A DNA stretch of 64,000 bases, from contig NC_092571.1 in NCBI RefSeq assembly GCF_037975245.1, positions 26,552,564-26,616,563 on the forward strand, written 5' to 3'. Under the pieces are notes generated by a model, which was not told the DNA's origin, made no database searches, and saw nothing but the letters and a program-made list of their open reading frames with translations. Numbering within the stretch: the first letter of the stretch is position 1; every line of letters starts with the position of its first letter. Both the position numbers and the translations under genes were made by a program. This DNA is from Apostichopus japonicus (Eukaryota; Echinodermata; Holothuroidea; Aspidochirotida; Stichopodidae). Below are positions 20,870 to 33,249 of this stretch, in pieces.

Positions 20870-23865
20870 AACTAGTAGTAGGCATAGTATTAACTACTGT
20901 AGTTACTACTAGTACTAGCCTACTACTACTAGGCGTAACTGTATTTTAGGAATGTAACTGTGTTAGCCTTACTTAGGCCTGCAAACTGTACTGCCAGTAT
21001 CATTCACGGCAATTCACTCTGGTATTTTAATAATTATTAGTACCCCAGGGCCTAGGATCAATACTTAGCTTTGTACTGGTGGATCCAAGGGGAGGGGTGT
21101 CGTGCTTTCCCAAAGGCGATTCACAATATGTCTAATGCCCCATTGTTTGTCCTTTGTACACTGTATAACAATGTGCAGCGTATTGTCTGCAATTTTGAAA
21201 AATATAATATTATTACCAAGTACTCACTCCACATGTTCTTCAGCACTAGGCTATACTGTACATATTTCGTGGACTTTTGTGGATGAAATTGGAAGCCCTC
21301 AGTTTGTAATGACTTTGTAAACTGCAGTGATTGAGATCCTTGTTTGGACAAGGTGTTGAGCTATTTTAATAAAATTGTGACAGGTGATCAGCATGAGATC
21401 CAAGAGAACTTGATATGTCATTCAAAAGCATGACTATACAGTCTGGCCTTAATTTCAAAAGATGGTTTACTGACAACACACCCTGGCAGAAGATGTCAAT
21501 GATCGTTAACATGCTGATAAAAAAGATAGTACTAGCAGTATAGAAGCACAACCAAAAAACATTGGAAAGGAAAGTTAAGCTGCACTCAAAGACACACAAA
21601 ATATTTTGCATGGTTCCATGACTGGTCTATGGAAGTTGCCATCATGGTATTGTATGAACGGAGACTCTGGAGCAAAATGTTGTTATTCCATATTTAATGG
21701 AGTGGCACCTGGTTAATGGAGATCAAGCACAGTGTATGTAAAATACTGGTGTAAGTCTGAGCAACTGGATATTCGAAAGAATCCCCCATATTGGAATGTT
21801 ACTTTTAGCTCGAACAAGCTATGCCACTTGAACTATTGTGACTCAGAATCTTCACTCTGTCAATCTATCTAGCTGTTATCCATCTGTTATTCATCTTTCT
21901 ATAGTACCTTTTTGAAGTAACTACTGAATGGGTGGTGTGAAAGCCCCTCATAGCACTGGGACTGTATGACAGCCTTTGGCTTAGCCATCCTTTACCAACT
22001 TTAAACCGTGCAGTCTTGTGTTTGAGCAAGTGGGATTGCTTGACAAAAGATTGAACTATTAAGTTTATGTAGACAGCTCAAAATTGGCAAAATACAATTA
22101 GCTTCCTAGTTGTGTTAACATGTAATAGATAACCATCAAGGTGGTAATTTTGTTCACCATACATGTATCTGTGCTAGCAGCCTAGGAGTCATCATTTACA
22201 GTTTGTATTTAGGAATTCTATAAAAATTATGTGTATTTCTTTCAGGTTGACACACGATGTGGTCGAGTACTTATTTATGAATCAAGTAGAGCCTTGTTTA
22301 CAGGAAATCTGCAGCATATCATACAACATGCCAGTTTCAGGGTTTGCAAATCAATCAATCTTTTGGTATATATGACCAGTTTACAGCACTTGGTAACTTA
22401 TCAGTAGTATTAAAAAAGCTATATAAATTTAGGGTTAAAATTTCACAACTTGAGTGTGGTATTACATTTATCTATGGTTGTTTAAGTGCTCTGGAAACTC
22501 TTTTTGTGATGGATTTTTGTGAAAGTTGGATGCAATTTCCTCTGCAATGTCACAATTGCAACCACAAGCATTCCTCTGGCAACTAGAAATGTTCATCCTC
22601 TCAGTTTAGTCACTGAGCCGGTGTTCGTTCAATCATCTGTTGGCAAAATTTTCAGACATTGAATGAGAAGAAATTCAATAATTTCACCTATGGCAGTTTG
22701 CAAAACTTTTGCCAAAAGTGGGCAAAACTGGCAAATACTCTACACAAAATACAAGACATCACACTCATATTTTCATGCATATTGTGTTGAAACTTTTTAT
22801 CTTTTCATTCTATTTATGTCAAGAGACATGCTGAAGGGCATAAGAAGCCTCATAGAGAAAGGTTCATGAGTGCAGTAGTAGCAGAAAGAAATGACAGTAA
22901 TCACATAGAGACTGATTTGGCTGGACATACCTGAAAATTATGTTTTACTAGTTTTATCAATTTTTATGTCTTTCACCAGCCATGATTGCTAATAATGAAG
23001 GCATACTGTGCATACCTGAAAAGGCAATGGGTTGGGAGGAGGCATATTTCTTGGTTTTGCAGGTTTATGTGTATGTAGTTGTTTAAAGCTGCAGTATGGT
23101 ATAATGCAGTTGAACCTCATATTGTGATAAGTTAAATACTGTCCCTGGATACAGTTAGTATTTTACCTTTGCAGACATTCTTAGATGTTTACTCATTTAG
23201 GTACTGTAAAACTTCATAGGATCAAGCAAATGATCCAAATAACTATGATTGATCACAATTCAAGTCAATTGAGAAAGCACTGTATGCAAGCAGAATAACA
23301 ATTAGAATGGTTGTTCAGTGATGATAAAAAAAAAGGGGGTGTGGCAGAAAAGGTTTGTAGGAATTTTTTCTCAAGTTACTATCATAATTATCATATTTCT
23401 GCCACCTAATCATACAGTTAATCAAGAAGAATTTTATACTAGTGACTAATAATTAGTAAGCAATGTTAAAATAAATAACAATTCTCAACATTAAAACGCT
23501 ATAGAAATATGCCCTTTGCAAATCACAGGTGATATATGTTCTGTTCCTTTATTGACAGATCTATTTAGTCTAAAAAGGTTCTTTTCACTGTGAAAAGGTA
23601 TTTTTTGTGGCATGAAATAGTTATCCTTCAGCAGGGTTCATATTATATTATTTTCTGAACATTGCAGTAAATGAACCCACCCATTGTATGTTAAGCATTC
23701 TGTGGTTTCAGTCAGTCTTTTCAGTCAATTAAAATTTCCTTGCTGTCAAGGTAGTATGCAATTACCTCTTTGTTTAATTAACAAGACATATCATGTTGCA
23801 TTGTGCCTGGATCAAAAACAACAGTTAACTTAAATTTATGTGCATTTTGTGTATGGCATTTTGTA
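20870..23865. other. Unassigned AT-rich sequence
   Basis: Nothing recognised with confidence. An acceptor-like TATTTCTTTCAG ends at 22245 and is followed by two open frames of about 40-50 codons, but no donor fixes an exon. The interval 22620-23860 is plain AT-rich sequence. Confidence 0.4.
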
Positions 23866-23869
23866 GTTT

Positions 23870-24400
23870 TGGTTCCTTGCTGAAAGCAAAGGAACCTTTG
23901 TAATCAGGTCGGTGTGTGTGTGTGTATATGTGTATGTGTGTGACATTTAAGTTTTTATGCACGATAACTCAACAAGGGCTATGATTGATCAATGCTATAT
24001 TTGGTGGGTGGGTGGGTGGTCCATAATTTGTTGATAAAAATATTGATTTTGGTGCTCATATCATGAATATTAATGAGGTCACAGGGTTAAACCTACAGTA
24101 GACAACCATAAGTCACAGTCCCATCAAAAGTGAGTGTGTTATTGATAGGTAGCTTACACATGGTGATGTGTGTTACAATTGATAACGTGTGTATTTATGA
24201 GGAGGTGTGGCTTTGTAAGGCAATTATTGATCTTTCTTCATAATTACATAATTGGAGTGTTCCCTGTTAATCAATGAGCAGCAGCAGGAACCATGAAATG
24301 TTTTCATTCTGGTTGTCGGTACCTTGCTATGCCCAATGTATCTTGGAAATACCATAGCTGGTTGTGTTTCATATGTAAATTAGTATGTGTGCTTTGTGCT
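23870..24400. repeat. Repeat starting with GGTTCCTT hairpin and (TG)n
   Basis: Begins with an inverted repeat (GGTTCCTT ... AAGGAACC, about 23871-23895), then a TG-rich microsatellite (23912-23942), then ATAACTCAACAAGGGCTATG, TGGGTGGGTGGGTGG and CATGAATATTAATGAGGTCA. It ends around CAGGAACCATGAAATG and GGTACCTTGCTATGCCCAATG. I recall this arrangement as a widespread non-coding repeat in marine invertebrate genomes. No coding capacity seen. Confidence 0.55.
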
Positions 24401-25514
24401 TGCTTATTTCTACTTACGATCTAGTTGCTGGAAAAAAGCAGTGATTTGTTTTGTTATTCAAGTGATATCAAAGCATATTTGTGGTGAATAAAGGCAATAC
24501 TTTAATCTGGTGACATTGCAACAAGAGGACTGTACTTGGTGATTTCAATAAACTCAAGTCTCAATTGATAATGGTATTTGGTTGTTTATTTCATTAACTA
24601 TTATTGACAGATGGATAAAAATCCACATTCTTGACATTTTTATTATTACGGAAGGGACTGAAATCTTGTCAAGGTGCTCTCTAGCATAAAATAATTTAAA
24701 ATTATTAGATGAACCCAATTGCCTGTGATGCTACATCATTTGATGTTGTGACAACTATCTCACATGCAACCAGCCTTCACACTAACTCCGTCAGCATGTC
24801 TACAGCACATACTGAGCAGAACATTTTGGGTGTCTCCCCTGGGGATACTGAGCAGAACATTTTGGGTGTGTCTCACCTGCCCCCCCCCCCACCTATCTGT
24901 CATACCCTCACACTGGATGTGAATGACTTTGCAAGTGTGAGGGTCCAAGTTTAATGTTACCACAAAAAAACATGACTCTCTAGGGAGGCTGATTTATTTA
25001 TAACATTTCCACTTTTCCCCCTCCCCCATACCCAAGTGTTTTCGTAGGGAAAACTCGGAAAGTTGCACCTACAACAGCACTCCTATAATGCTAACAACAG
25101 CCCGATCATATAAGTTTGGAAAAGGCAATGGTCAGGCAAAACTCTTCTTCGCACCAACATCATGCAGTATACTACTGCCAAGGGGAGTGGGGGGGGGGGA
25201 TCAATAACCTCTCATAGGTTGGTCTGATAGGATGAAGAATCTCAACACTTTAAGGCTTATAGCTTTGAAATATGACAGGTTATGTATCTTACATTAATGT
25301 AAACAAAAAGGTATACATGGCTCTGAATGTAAGTAGAACATAAATTAGCTCTAAATTTAAGCTAACAAGAGCGCCCTCTACTAATATTTATTTGTTCCTT
25401 GGCCACATTTGTATGCCATTTTAATCACGGGACATTTTAAATCGGGCAAGACTATAAACAATAGTGAGTCCCATCTGTGGTCTTGTACCAACAACATAAG
25501 TTCTAAGTCAACGT
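24401..25514. other. Unassigned; short internal duplication
   Basis: A phrase of about 25 bp beginning ATACTGAGCAGAAC occurs twice at about 24809 and 24846, followed by a C10 tract. The two open frames across it run in opposite directions and neither is supported. A G9 tract is at about 25190. Confidence 0.45.
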
Positions 25515-25522
25515 GGCCTCCC

Positions 25523-26190
25523 ACTGTGGCGTAGCCAACATTCAATTGTTAGGGGGCAAGATTTTTCTTAAGAGGGGTTGATGGTAGGAATTACCAAGAA
25601 ATATATGTATTAACGGGCACCTCGTCTGCACAAATACACATCTAATGGTTCAGTGGAACATGACACACTTTCACTTAATTTACCTCTATAGCGGAGACAG
25701 TCGTCTTGGTTTCTGCATAATTCCGCACAATATGAAAAGGATACAGTGAATAAATTTGCTACTCTAATTCACAACATGCCCAGATTCCCACAGAAACAAG
25801 TTTCACTAGGCCTATTCTCCACAAGTGGCATCATTGGTCGCTGAAAATAAACATGGGTTGCTAGCGTTAGTTTGTAACGGTTATACAACTGGCCAAATTA
25901 TTGGCGCTTATTCTGTAGGACGATATTGATCAACGGTCTCCGTATGTGGGTATGATGAAGGCCCAAAATGTATAATATTTCGGTTTGATTACCAAGTTCT
26001 GACCTTACATGAAGTATGAACATGAGACCTGAGGTATGAATACTTGTGATCAGAACTCGAAGAAATGTTAAAAAAAAGTATAATTTTGAATACATCACTG
26101 GATCTCATTTGGGGGGGGGGGGGGGCAAGACTGTAGCACAAAGCAAATTTGAAGAAGAAAAAAAACCTGGCTCCCTCTGGCTACGCCACT
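25523..26190. mobile_element. Non-autonomous hAT-like element, 668 bp
   Basis: The left end ACTGTGGCGTAGCC and right end GGCTACGCCACT are inverse copies (one base off) of the well-known hAT-type terminus CAGTGGCGTAGCC. They are flanked by an exact 8-bp target duplication, GGCCTCCC, at 25515-25522 and 26191-26198. Both subterminal regions carry GGGGGCAAG (left after 25553, right inverted-sense near 26111 beside a G15 tract). No transposase frame is present. The exact duplication suggests a fairly recent insertion. Confidence 0.85.
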
Positions 26191-26198
26191 GGCCTCCC

Positions 26199-27777
26199 CT
26201 AGCTGTATAGACTCGGAATGATATCATAATTATATACCCTTTCATTCTCCTCTCAATCCCTACAATAATGCATTTGATCGTCCTGATCATTGCATCAGTG
26301 GACCCAGCGAGTCCAATTCTATCACAAACAGTATTTTTATCGATTTTTATGACGTTATATTGTGGAGTGGTATTTTGCGCCAATGTAAACTTTGCCCGAC
26401 TGGCTTGAAATTTTATATTTAAATAATAAAGACAAAGCTCAGTTTTGCAATGTCATATCGATTGCCTCCGACCTCTGGTAATTTTTTTATTATATTTTTT
26501 AAATTTTTGTATGTCTTTTTTAACATGCCGCCTTTTATTCAAGTATAAGAAAAGATGTGAAACTTAAGAAGTAAGAGAAAATGTCATGCTGTATATACGC
26601 CACAAATTATCATGCCATTGAATGTTGCATTTCCGACTTATTGACGCACACGACTACGTCACATCCGCTTGGAGTTAAAAGACGGGAAAATCGGGATTTA
26701 ATTGACAAAACGTACCTTTCCAATTAGCTAATTATAAGTTTTATAAGTAATTAAGTAATTATAAGTTTCAAGTTCACAGATCTTTCCAGTGCTGTGGGGT
26801 TTGCCTTAGAAAGTATTCTTATGAAGCGCCCTCACATGGAGAGCAACTTCCAATGAGCTTATACATGGATATCACGTGAAAGCATCGGTCTGCCATAATA
26901 TGCATTCGGAGGTTCAGCTTCCTATAGACCTAATTCATTTAGACACCATAATTAATCAGGCTCATCCTAATGGTAAACCTATAGGGTGTGGGTTAACGCC
27001 ATAATTGTTTCGAAAATTCTTTTCGAAGTCGAAATCCTTTCCACTGAATGCCGCACATATAAATTTTAGTTCCAACCAAGATTTTGACTTTCTTAAGACT
27101 TTAATATTTTGGACATGCCATTCTCCTGTGATTCTGTGACGTTATCACACTCGTTTGGAAGGTGGGGAAGTTTTCCATAGAAACTATTAGTTCTGCAAGT
27201 TTCTTTCGATTTTTAGCCTCAGTTTGAAAATATGGCCAGTTTAGCACTTTAACCTTTAACCTTCTAAACCAGAAATGGTATGAGCATCCGTCTCGAATAT
27301 GTTTGGGAACTAGTGACCCACTAAGCCATACAATTAGAAGATCGATCGGACCCCCACCCCCTTTAAAGACCCCCCCCCCCCCACTCTTACGGAATACCTT
27401 TGAGAAAACAGGTGTATTGGACTATATATGCTACAAAACATGTGCATTATTGTGTACGTATAGCTGATCATGTGAAGGTTTATTTAGAAGCACTCCTTCC
27501 TTCCGCAAATTGTTCTCATCTGTTATTGGTATATTTCGAATCAGCCTGCTGAACTTTGGTCCGGTGGTTAGCTGTTCAAACATCTTACATCACTGCTCAT
27601 TTATTAGCCCTGCTGCTGTGGTATTTTTCTTTATTATTCACTTTTCTTAAAGGATAAGAACATCATTTACAAAAGGGCTATGAGCAGCCTAGTAATGAAC
27701 AAATAAGAAACCAGAAAGTCAAAGATTCAGTGATTCCTTGCCGGTCCCATAGGAGAAATTTTGTTAGGGCTTTGATT
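26199..27777. other. Unassigned sequence
   Basis: No gene recognised. A C14 tract is at about 27369-27382. A mildly CpG-rich patch near 26640-26690 has no open frame of note. Confidence 0.45.
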
Positions 27778-28200
27778 TCAACTAGAGATTTGGATATACC
27801 ATGTTTGTAGGTTATTCACAGTTTGGGCTGTATTGACCTTCACCAAAACAATAGGGTTATTTAATTGATATGGATCATCGACATACCAAGTACATATCAA
27901 AATCTTATTGCTTACTACAAAGATACTGGCCAGAGAGAACCTACAGGAACTCAGCAACTTACGCGAAATGCAGCTCGTACACCGGTTTCGTTGCGACAGT
28001 TTTGTACGGATGCCTGATCCGGACGACGAAATGATATAAGCTTGTGCATCATGATCGTAATGCAGAAACATGTATGTGATGACAGTATGGTCGATGTTGG
28101 GTACCGTAGATTGGGTTTTCTGAAAACTGCTTCTCTTGACCTCAAAGGAAATTTGACACGCATGAAATTCCACAGCGATTTTGTTCTCACCAAAGGCAAT
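27778..28200 (-). CDS. Orphan open frame with protein-like, CpG-rich 5' part
   Basis: On the minus strand a frame is open from just after TAG at 28201 to a stop ending at 27778 (about 140 codons). The first 238 nt (28200-27963) are CpG-rich against AT-rich surroundings and encode a beta-strand-like sequence. It contains FGENKIAVEFHACQISFEVK, TVPNIDHTVITYMFLHYD and SSSGSGIRTKLSQ, then RNRCTSC. A consensus GTAAGT donor lies exactly where the CpG-rich part ends, so 27963-28200 may be one internal exon ending in phase 1. The acceptor (CACGTAG) has a poor pyrimidine tract. I do not recognise the family. A second frame is also open over much of the segment, so the call is tentative. Confidence 0.35.
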   Translation of the reverse strand: MAFGENKIAVEFHACQISFEVKRSSFQKTQSTVPNIDHTVITYMFLHYDHDAQAYIISSSGSGIRTKLSQRNRCTSCISRKLLSSCRFSLASIFVVSNKILICTWYVDDPYQLNNPIVLVKVNTAQTVNNLQTWYIQISS

Positions 28201-28254
28201 CTACGTGCTTTGTTTGTACATTAACGCAATTTCACTTTTAGAGTAATTTCTCAC

Positions 28255-28480
28255 AAGATTTTCAGACTTTCACCTCAGATCTGCTGACCTCACATGACTG
28301 TTGACCCGCGTCCAATATAATAGGGATCTCCTACACAATATGGGCCATCTACATACTAAGTATGCAATCCTTCCAAGTTACCCCTTCCTACAAGATATTG
28401 TGTTAACAAGCAGTTTAAGAGGTTTTTTAGTTTGACCTCTGGTGACGTCAAATGACCTTTGACCTCCACCAAAAACAATA
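28255..28480 (+). repeat. Dispersed TGACC-type repeat, copy
   Basis: Contains TCTGCTGACCTCACATGACT, GTTTGACCTCTGGTGACG and CAAATGACCTTTGACCTCC, and ends CACCAAAAACAATAG, the same ending as the copy at 7330-7365. It is related to 6870-7440. Confidence 0.65.
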
Positions 28481-28574
28481 GTAGTCTTTTTCCTAATATG
28501 GGTTACCCATATGAAGAGTATGAGTTACATACAAGCTTCAATTGTTGAGATATCGTGTTTACAAGAAAGTGTCT

Positions 28575-29172
28575 CATACACACACACACACATCCACGCA
28601 TGCGCGCACACGCACTAACCCACACAATCACCATCGCATTGATTTCTTCAGTCTTTGGCAAGGAATCAAAAGAGGCCTCTTTCTGGATATAATGCCCCAG
28701 AGAACTACAGCAACTGAAATACAATGACTCAGACTTTTCTATTTTATTCTTTTTATTTCAAACCAAAAATATAGTATAAATGTAAAAATACACGAGGTAC
28801 ACAAAATATGAATATATAGGGTAAGAGAAAAGATGTGATAAGGAGCTTGAAATAAACTTGATTGAAATGTACTGTAAAAGTCATTACAATCCCAGTTACC
28901 TATACCACTCCACCCCCTCCGAAGACTTATAATAGAAATAATGATGATAATGACGATAATAATAGTAACAACAAAATAATAATAATAAGAATGATGATGA
29001 TAAAGATAACAATAGTAATCATAGTAACAACAACAACAAAAATAATAATAGCAATAAGAATGATGAGGATGACAATGACGATAATCATAATAAAAGTAAT
29101 AATAGTAAAAACAACAACAATAATAATAATAACAACAATAAGAATGACGATGAATAATAATAATAAAAGGCA
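28575..29172. repeat. Microsatellites: (CA)n and (AAT/GAT/AAC)n
   Basis: (CA)n at about 28578-28592 is followed by mixed CA/CG dinucleotides. 28925-29170 is an interrupted trinucleotide repeat of AAT, GAT, AAC and AAT-AGT units. Long low-complexity open frames on both strands are products of the repeat and are not genes. Confidence 0.9.
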
Positions 29173-29179
29173 TTTATAC

Positions 29180-30070
29180 ATTAAGTTGCCCATGGATTGG
29201 TGTACCTGAAACTCTCGACCCGCCCACCCTCCCCCACCTCACCCCTCCGCTTTTCTTAATGGATGGGTGTAAGTTATCATGGTTCACTATTTCACTCAAC
29301 AAATGCTGCAACATGCTTGGACCACAGAAACATTGAGTGCTCCAAACCACCGTACTTCAGATGTTGTCAGCAACTGTTTCCATCGTCGAGGCATCTCAAG
29401 TAACACACTTTGCATTGAATTGGTGCCTTCATGAATAAAATGTAGTAAAATAAACGAATAGTTAGGAAGCAATACAATATATTTCGTAGATTTCAGGAAG
29501 TTAAGAAAACAAAATTAACAACTGTTCATAACTTTCTGCAGATCATTTCTCGTGTTTTTGCTTTGTCGTGGCTCCTGCTTCAAGGTGTCCTTGTTATTAC
29601 AGGGTATTAAACAAAGTCATTGCCCACGAAACCATGAGTATGATGCATTGAATTCAATGAATTTTTAATTATTTCTAGAAGTATAGAACAAATTAAAACC
29701 ATAGGATAAACACAATCATTTCACATACTGAAAGGTGCCTTGTACTTACTGCATTGGTCAGGAGAGAAAACCCATAGGTTACCTTCATGTTTAAAGTTAA
29801 GCCTCTATTTTTCCATTTCTTCTTTGTTATAAGTGATTTGCTTGTAATCCTATCAAGAATATTGTTTCCCTGAAGACATACTGTGTTTATGCTTCTAATT
29901 GGCAACACCTCTCAGTTTTAGTCAGATACCTCCAGCCCCTCAACCTCCACCCTAAAGTACTACAAAGTGCTTACTGGCAGGTGGTGGTTCCCAGTGTCAG
30001 CCACTATAGAATAACAATACTTGTTCATACTTTTGGGGGTATTTTGGAACAGAGATTAGTCGAACTTTTG
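29180..30070. other. Unassigned AT-rich sequence
   Basis: No gene, repeat family or element ends recognised. Confidence 0.45.
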
Positions 30071-30073
30071 GCT

Positions 30074-30321
30074 TTAAAGGTAGTCAGTATAGGCCCCAAA
30101 TTCTAGCATGCTATAACTGCTAGAAGTTTTCAAAAGTACTTTCCTGGAGGTCTTTACTATTCAAACTGTTCTCAGAAATTTTAAGGAACACACAAGATGA
30201 CTAAATGTCCCAGTTAGGAATTTTCCTCAAAGTTTGTAATAAAAAAAAAGTTTAAGAATATTGACCAAAGGTGACCATATTTGAATATCTAGCATAGTTA
30301 GCCAATAAAGTACACCTTTAA
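30074..30321 (+). mobile_element. TTAA-flanked MITE, full copy
   Basis: TTAA at 30074-30077 is followed by AGGTAGTCAGTATAGGCCCC. The other end is AAAGTACACCT followed by TTAA at 30318-30321. The same family occurs inverted at 43802-44042, again between TTAA sites, and truncated at 216. TTAA duplication is the signature of piggyBac- and Kolobok-type transposons. The 240-bp body has no coding capacity, so it is a non-autonomous derivative. Confidence 0.7.
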
Positions 30322-30329
30322 GAGGAACC

Positions 30330-32095
30330 CCACCTGGAATTAGTGATTTACTTGAAACACTCTCAATGCATATCTACTTTCTTTACCGGGCCTCTATACT
30401 GCACAAAACATTTTACTCATTAACTTTTTCCTTGCAAGAATATAAAGAAATTACAAGAGACCTTTACATAGCCACAGGAACAGTGACACCAATTTATGTG
30501 TTCATTATGCTGTCCCCAATTCTCCATAGGCTTATGTATGCTGTGTCCACCACTTTCCATTTACCAGTTTCAGTATTAAACACTTCTGGGGTGGTACAGT
30601 GCCCTAAAATGGACAAAAACTAGACAGATAATATATGTGATTCAGTGACTAATGCATGTCCTTAATGGAAAACTGGGGAACACAGAATAGCAAATACGAA
30701 AGGAGAATTTATGGAGAACACTATACAAGATGAACATTGTTCATGATAACTTTATCTGGGGTGGTTAGGTGCAAAGTTAAGCACAAATGGATTACATACA
30801 AGTGAAAATATCGGGTTTTTTTCCAGTCATCTAATGGTGCTTATGAACACACTGGCTTTACAAGAGGTGCTCAAAATCATCCAATGTTAGCTCAGCCATG
30901 CCAACATGCTGTAATATTTGCATAGTTCAACAATTTGTTTCGCTGATGAGAAATGTATGCCTATGTGTGTAATAAAAATTTCTTTTGTTTAAACATATGG
31001 GCCTACACTAGCCTACAGAGCATCCCGGTGGGAAACTTCAGGTCCACTAACTACAGACATTTCCATACACATGGCTTATGGTGGATAACCAGTTTGCTGA
31101 AAGCTGTTCTTCTCTATAATAGTTATCTGTTCCAGTAGTTCCAAAGTCTGAGATGGCAACATCCAAACACATTTTCTTTAAACAGTTTTTGTTGTTGTTT
31201 AATCTGAAGTTAGCTGCCAAGCTAACAACTCATTTTGAGCCTTTCATTGGAACACCAGTGGATGGTCTATAATGAAGTCATGATAACTTTAAAATAACCC
31301 CTACTGTTCGCATTTGCTATGTAGAGTGATTGACACTAGAAAGCTAGATTACTGTATCACAAAGAAAATTCCTATGTAGACAATGTGAGGAAATTCAACG
31401 AGAGCTTTGCGATTGAAAAATCCTGTAATTCCTTTTGTTACAAGTCTCATGATGGTGCCGAATACTTGACCTTCTTTTTGGAAATTGTATGGCTGTATGA
31501 TATCTGTTGATGGAATTGAACCATCTGCTGAATGAATTCTGCATCACCAGAACAGATTATATAATGGCCTAACAAGTTCCAAAAAGAAAAAAATCAATTT
31601 GGTCTATGTTTCTAGCACCTGGAACTTTAAAACTGAAGTCCAATTTTGGAGTTGAATGTCAAAGAACAAATCATACCTCAATACAATTGCCACACATACC
31701 GTAGGGAATGAAACTTTGGAGAACCATCAGCAGATGAATGTATGAATATGATGAATGTGGAGTAAGTCATGGATGTGGAGTAAGTCTCCACTATATGGAA
31801 AATACATTGCATTCCACACAGCCCACCTATTTTGAGAAGACTTCATCAGGGGAAGAATAATCTTGTGCAACCTGTAAAAATGTTTTTTTTTGCAGACAAT
31901 GTTATTAATGGCACAATAAATTTACAACGAATATCATAACATGTACAGGCCTATTGAAGTTCAATGAGTTTACACAGTTGGAGACCATTGCATTTCAATA
32001 TCTCAATCAGACCTTTGTTTGTCTTCAAATCTATCATGGGGAAGTAGGAATAATATCTTCTTGTTTGAACAAATGTAGGACTGGAGAAGAAACAT
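30330..32095. other. Unassigned AT-rich sequence
   Basis: No supported gene. GATGTGGAGTAAGTC occurs twice about 22 bp apart near 31755-31785, a tiny local duplication. Nothing else noted. Confidence 0.45.
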
Positions 32096-32109
32096 TATAT
32101 AGCCTAGAC

Positions 32110-32594
32110 CAGGGTTGTCCAACCTACGGCCCGCGGGCCACAGTCCGACCCGCCTCAAGGCTGCGTCCGGCCCGCCAGAGATTATCTACGGTGCGAAATT
32201 TTAGTGAGCAGATATATTGATAACAATTTGAAGCTATATAATCATCATCCGAACCTTCTGCGTCCAAAAAACTGCATACAGGTCAGTTTTTGTGACACTC
32301 TCTCAGTGGAGGAGGGGGGAGGGGCGGGCGGTCCGTTCATCCGTTTTATCAGGACGGAAAATAAATCAGTACCATTAGGGCCTGACTTTAGAATCCGTAC
32401 CATATGAATGTGAAAGCTTACTTCGAATCGGCAGAATAACAACTATATAATCAGTGCGCTCTGCTCGCAGTGCTCACATTTTGTTGCCTTGGGCTTCGGG
32501 CAAAAAATCGAGCGTAGGCTAGGGTTCATGCGGCCCCCTCCTTCATCATAATCATTCCATGTGGCCCTCCTCTGCAAAAGGTTGGACAACCCTG
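32110..32594. mobile_element. Non-autonomous hAT element, 485 bp, exact ends
   Basis: Perfect 16-bp terminal inverted repeats CAGGGTTGTCCAACCT (32110-32125) and its inverse (32579-32594) are flanked by an exact 8-bp duplication, GCCTAGAC, at 32102-32109 and 32595-32602. The left subterminal ACGGCCCGCGGGCC is the familiar hAT-type palindrome. There is no transposase; open frames inside are short and lie on both strands. This is the best-preserved element in the window. Confidence 0.95.
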
Positions 32595-32604
32595 GCCTAG
32601 ACCT

Positions 32605-32945
32605 ACCTGCCTGGAAGATCCACATGAATCTTCAACACGTCCCTCATCATGAGTTTGGTTTTCAGATAAATAGGTACAGGTGCCATACGAGCTGTAAACG
32701 TTAGGCCTTTGCCTATTTAATTATTAGGGCCTAGCCTACTCCTGTCTCACGTCTCAGTGTGTAACTGACTCATAATGGACGAATTGTCAATTTGTCAAGT
32801 AACGCAATAACTTTATTTTGTGAAAATCCGACCACTTTTACCTGCTAGTCCTCAGCACAGTCACCGGGCACACATGCATTGCGTTCATATCAAAAATAGG
32901 AACTGAAGCCTTCACTTTGGTTGTTCAGCGTAATAAAGTGACTGT
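32605..32945. other. Unassigned sequence
   Basis: Only AT-rich sequence between the hAT element and the promoter-like repeat; nothing recognised. Confidence 0.4.
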
Positions 32946-32947
32946 AA

Positions 32948-33034
32948 CTAGTATAGGCCTTGGCTATTAGTACGTAATTCCATGTACACTACTGAAACCG
33001 GGATCGGCATAAGTTTACACAAGGGCGCAGACAT
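32948..33034 (-). CDS. Candidate small ORF starting MSAP, paired with copy 2 promoter
   Basis: On the minus strand ATGTCTGCGCC at 33034 opens 28 codons, MSAPLCKLMPIPVSVVY and on to a stop at 32948. Only the first four residues match the frame at 20658; the rest is different. The upstream frame is also open (from 33139), so this start is chosen only for its shared context with copy 1. Function unknown. It could be the first exon of a paralogue, or chance. Confidence 0.2.
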   Translation of the reverse strand: MSAPLCKLMPIPVSVVYMELRTNSQGLY

Positions 33035-33123
33035 GTTGTTTATCCAGGAAATGCCTGCGATTGGCTGAAACCCTAAATCTTTTCTGAGATCTATTTTGAT
33101 TGGTGCTAACACTCTGTGACAAC
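33032..33123 (-). promoter_or_regulatory. Promoter-like repeat, copy 2, with two CCAAT boxes
   Basis: The inverse of this interval matches 20567-20675, keeping CCAATCAAAATAGATCT, GGGTTTCAGCCAATCGC and CATGTCTGCGCC. It points toward lower coordinates, so the two copies face each other across 12.4 kb. A second GTGTTAGCAC lies 24 bp further upstream here only. Confidence 0.35.
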
Positions 33124-33249
33124 GTCGTAGTGCTAACACCTCGCGTACCTAACTACAGAACAGAAAATTGTTCGCGAGGGTAGCCATTTTCGTATATCTA
33201 ACATGTAGCTGTTATGAGTCATAGCCAATCTGCTACAAAACAGACTTGG

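Noticed and set aside
22246-22400. Exon-like stretch after a good acceptor TATTTCTTTCAG
   Set aside because: Two frames are open and neither ends at a donor; without a boundary it cannot be called.
24709-24963. Overlapping frames across the duplicated GAGCAGAAC phrase
   Set aside because: Interrupted by a C10 tract and open on both strands by virtue of a short duplication.
28739-29209. Long open frames on both strands over the trinucleotide repeat
   Set aside because: Low-complexity isoleucine/tyrosine/asparagine runs produced by the microsatellite.
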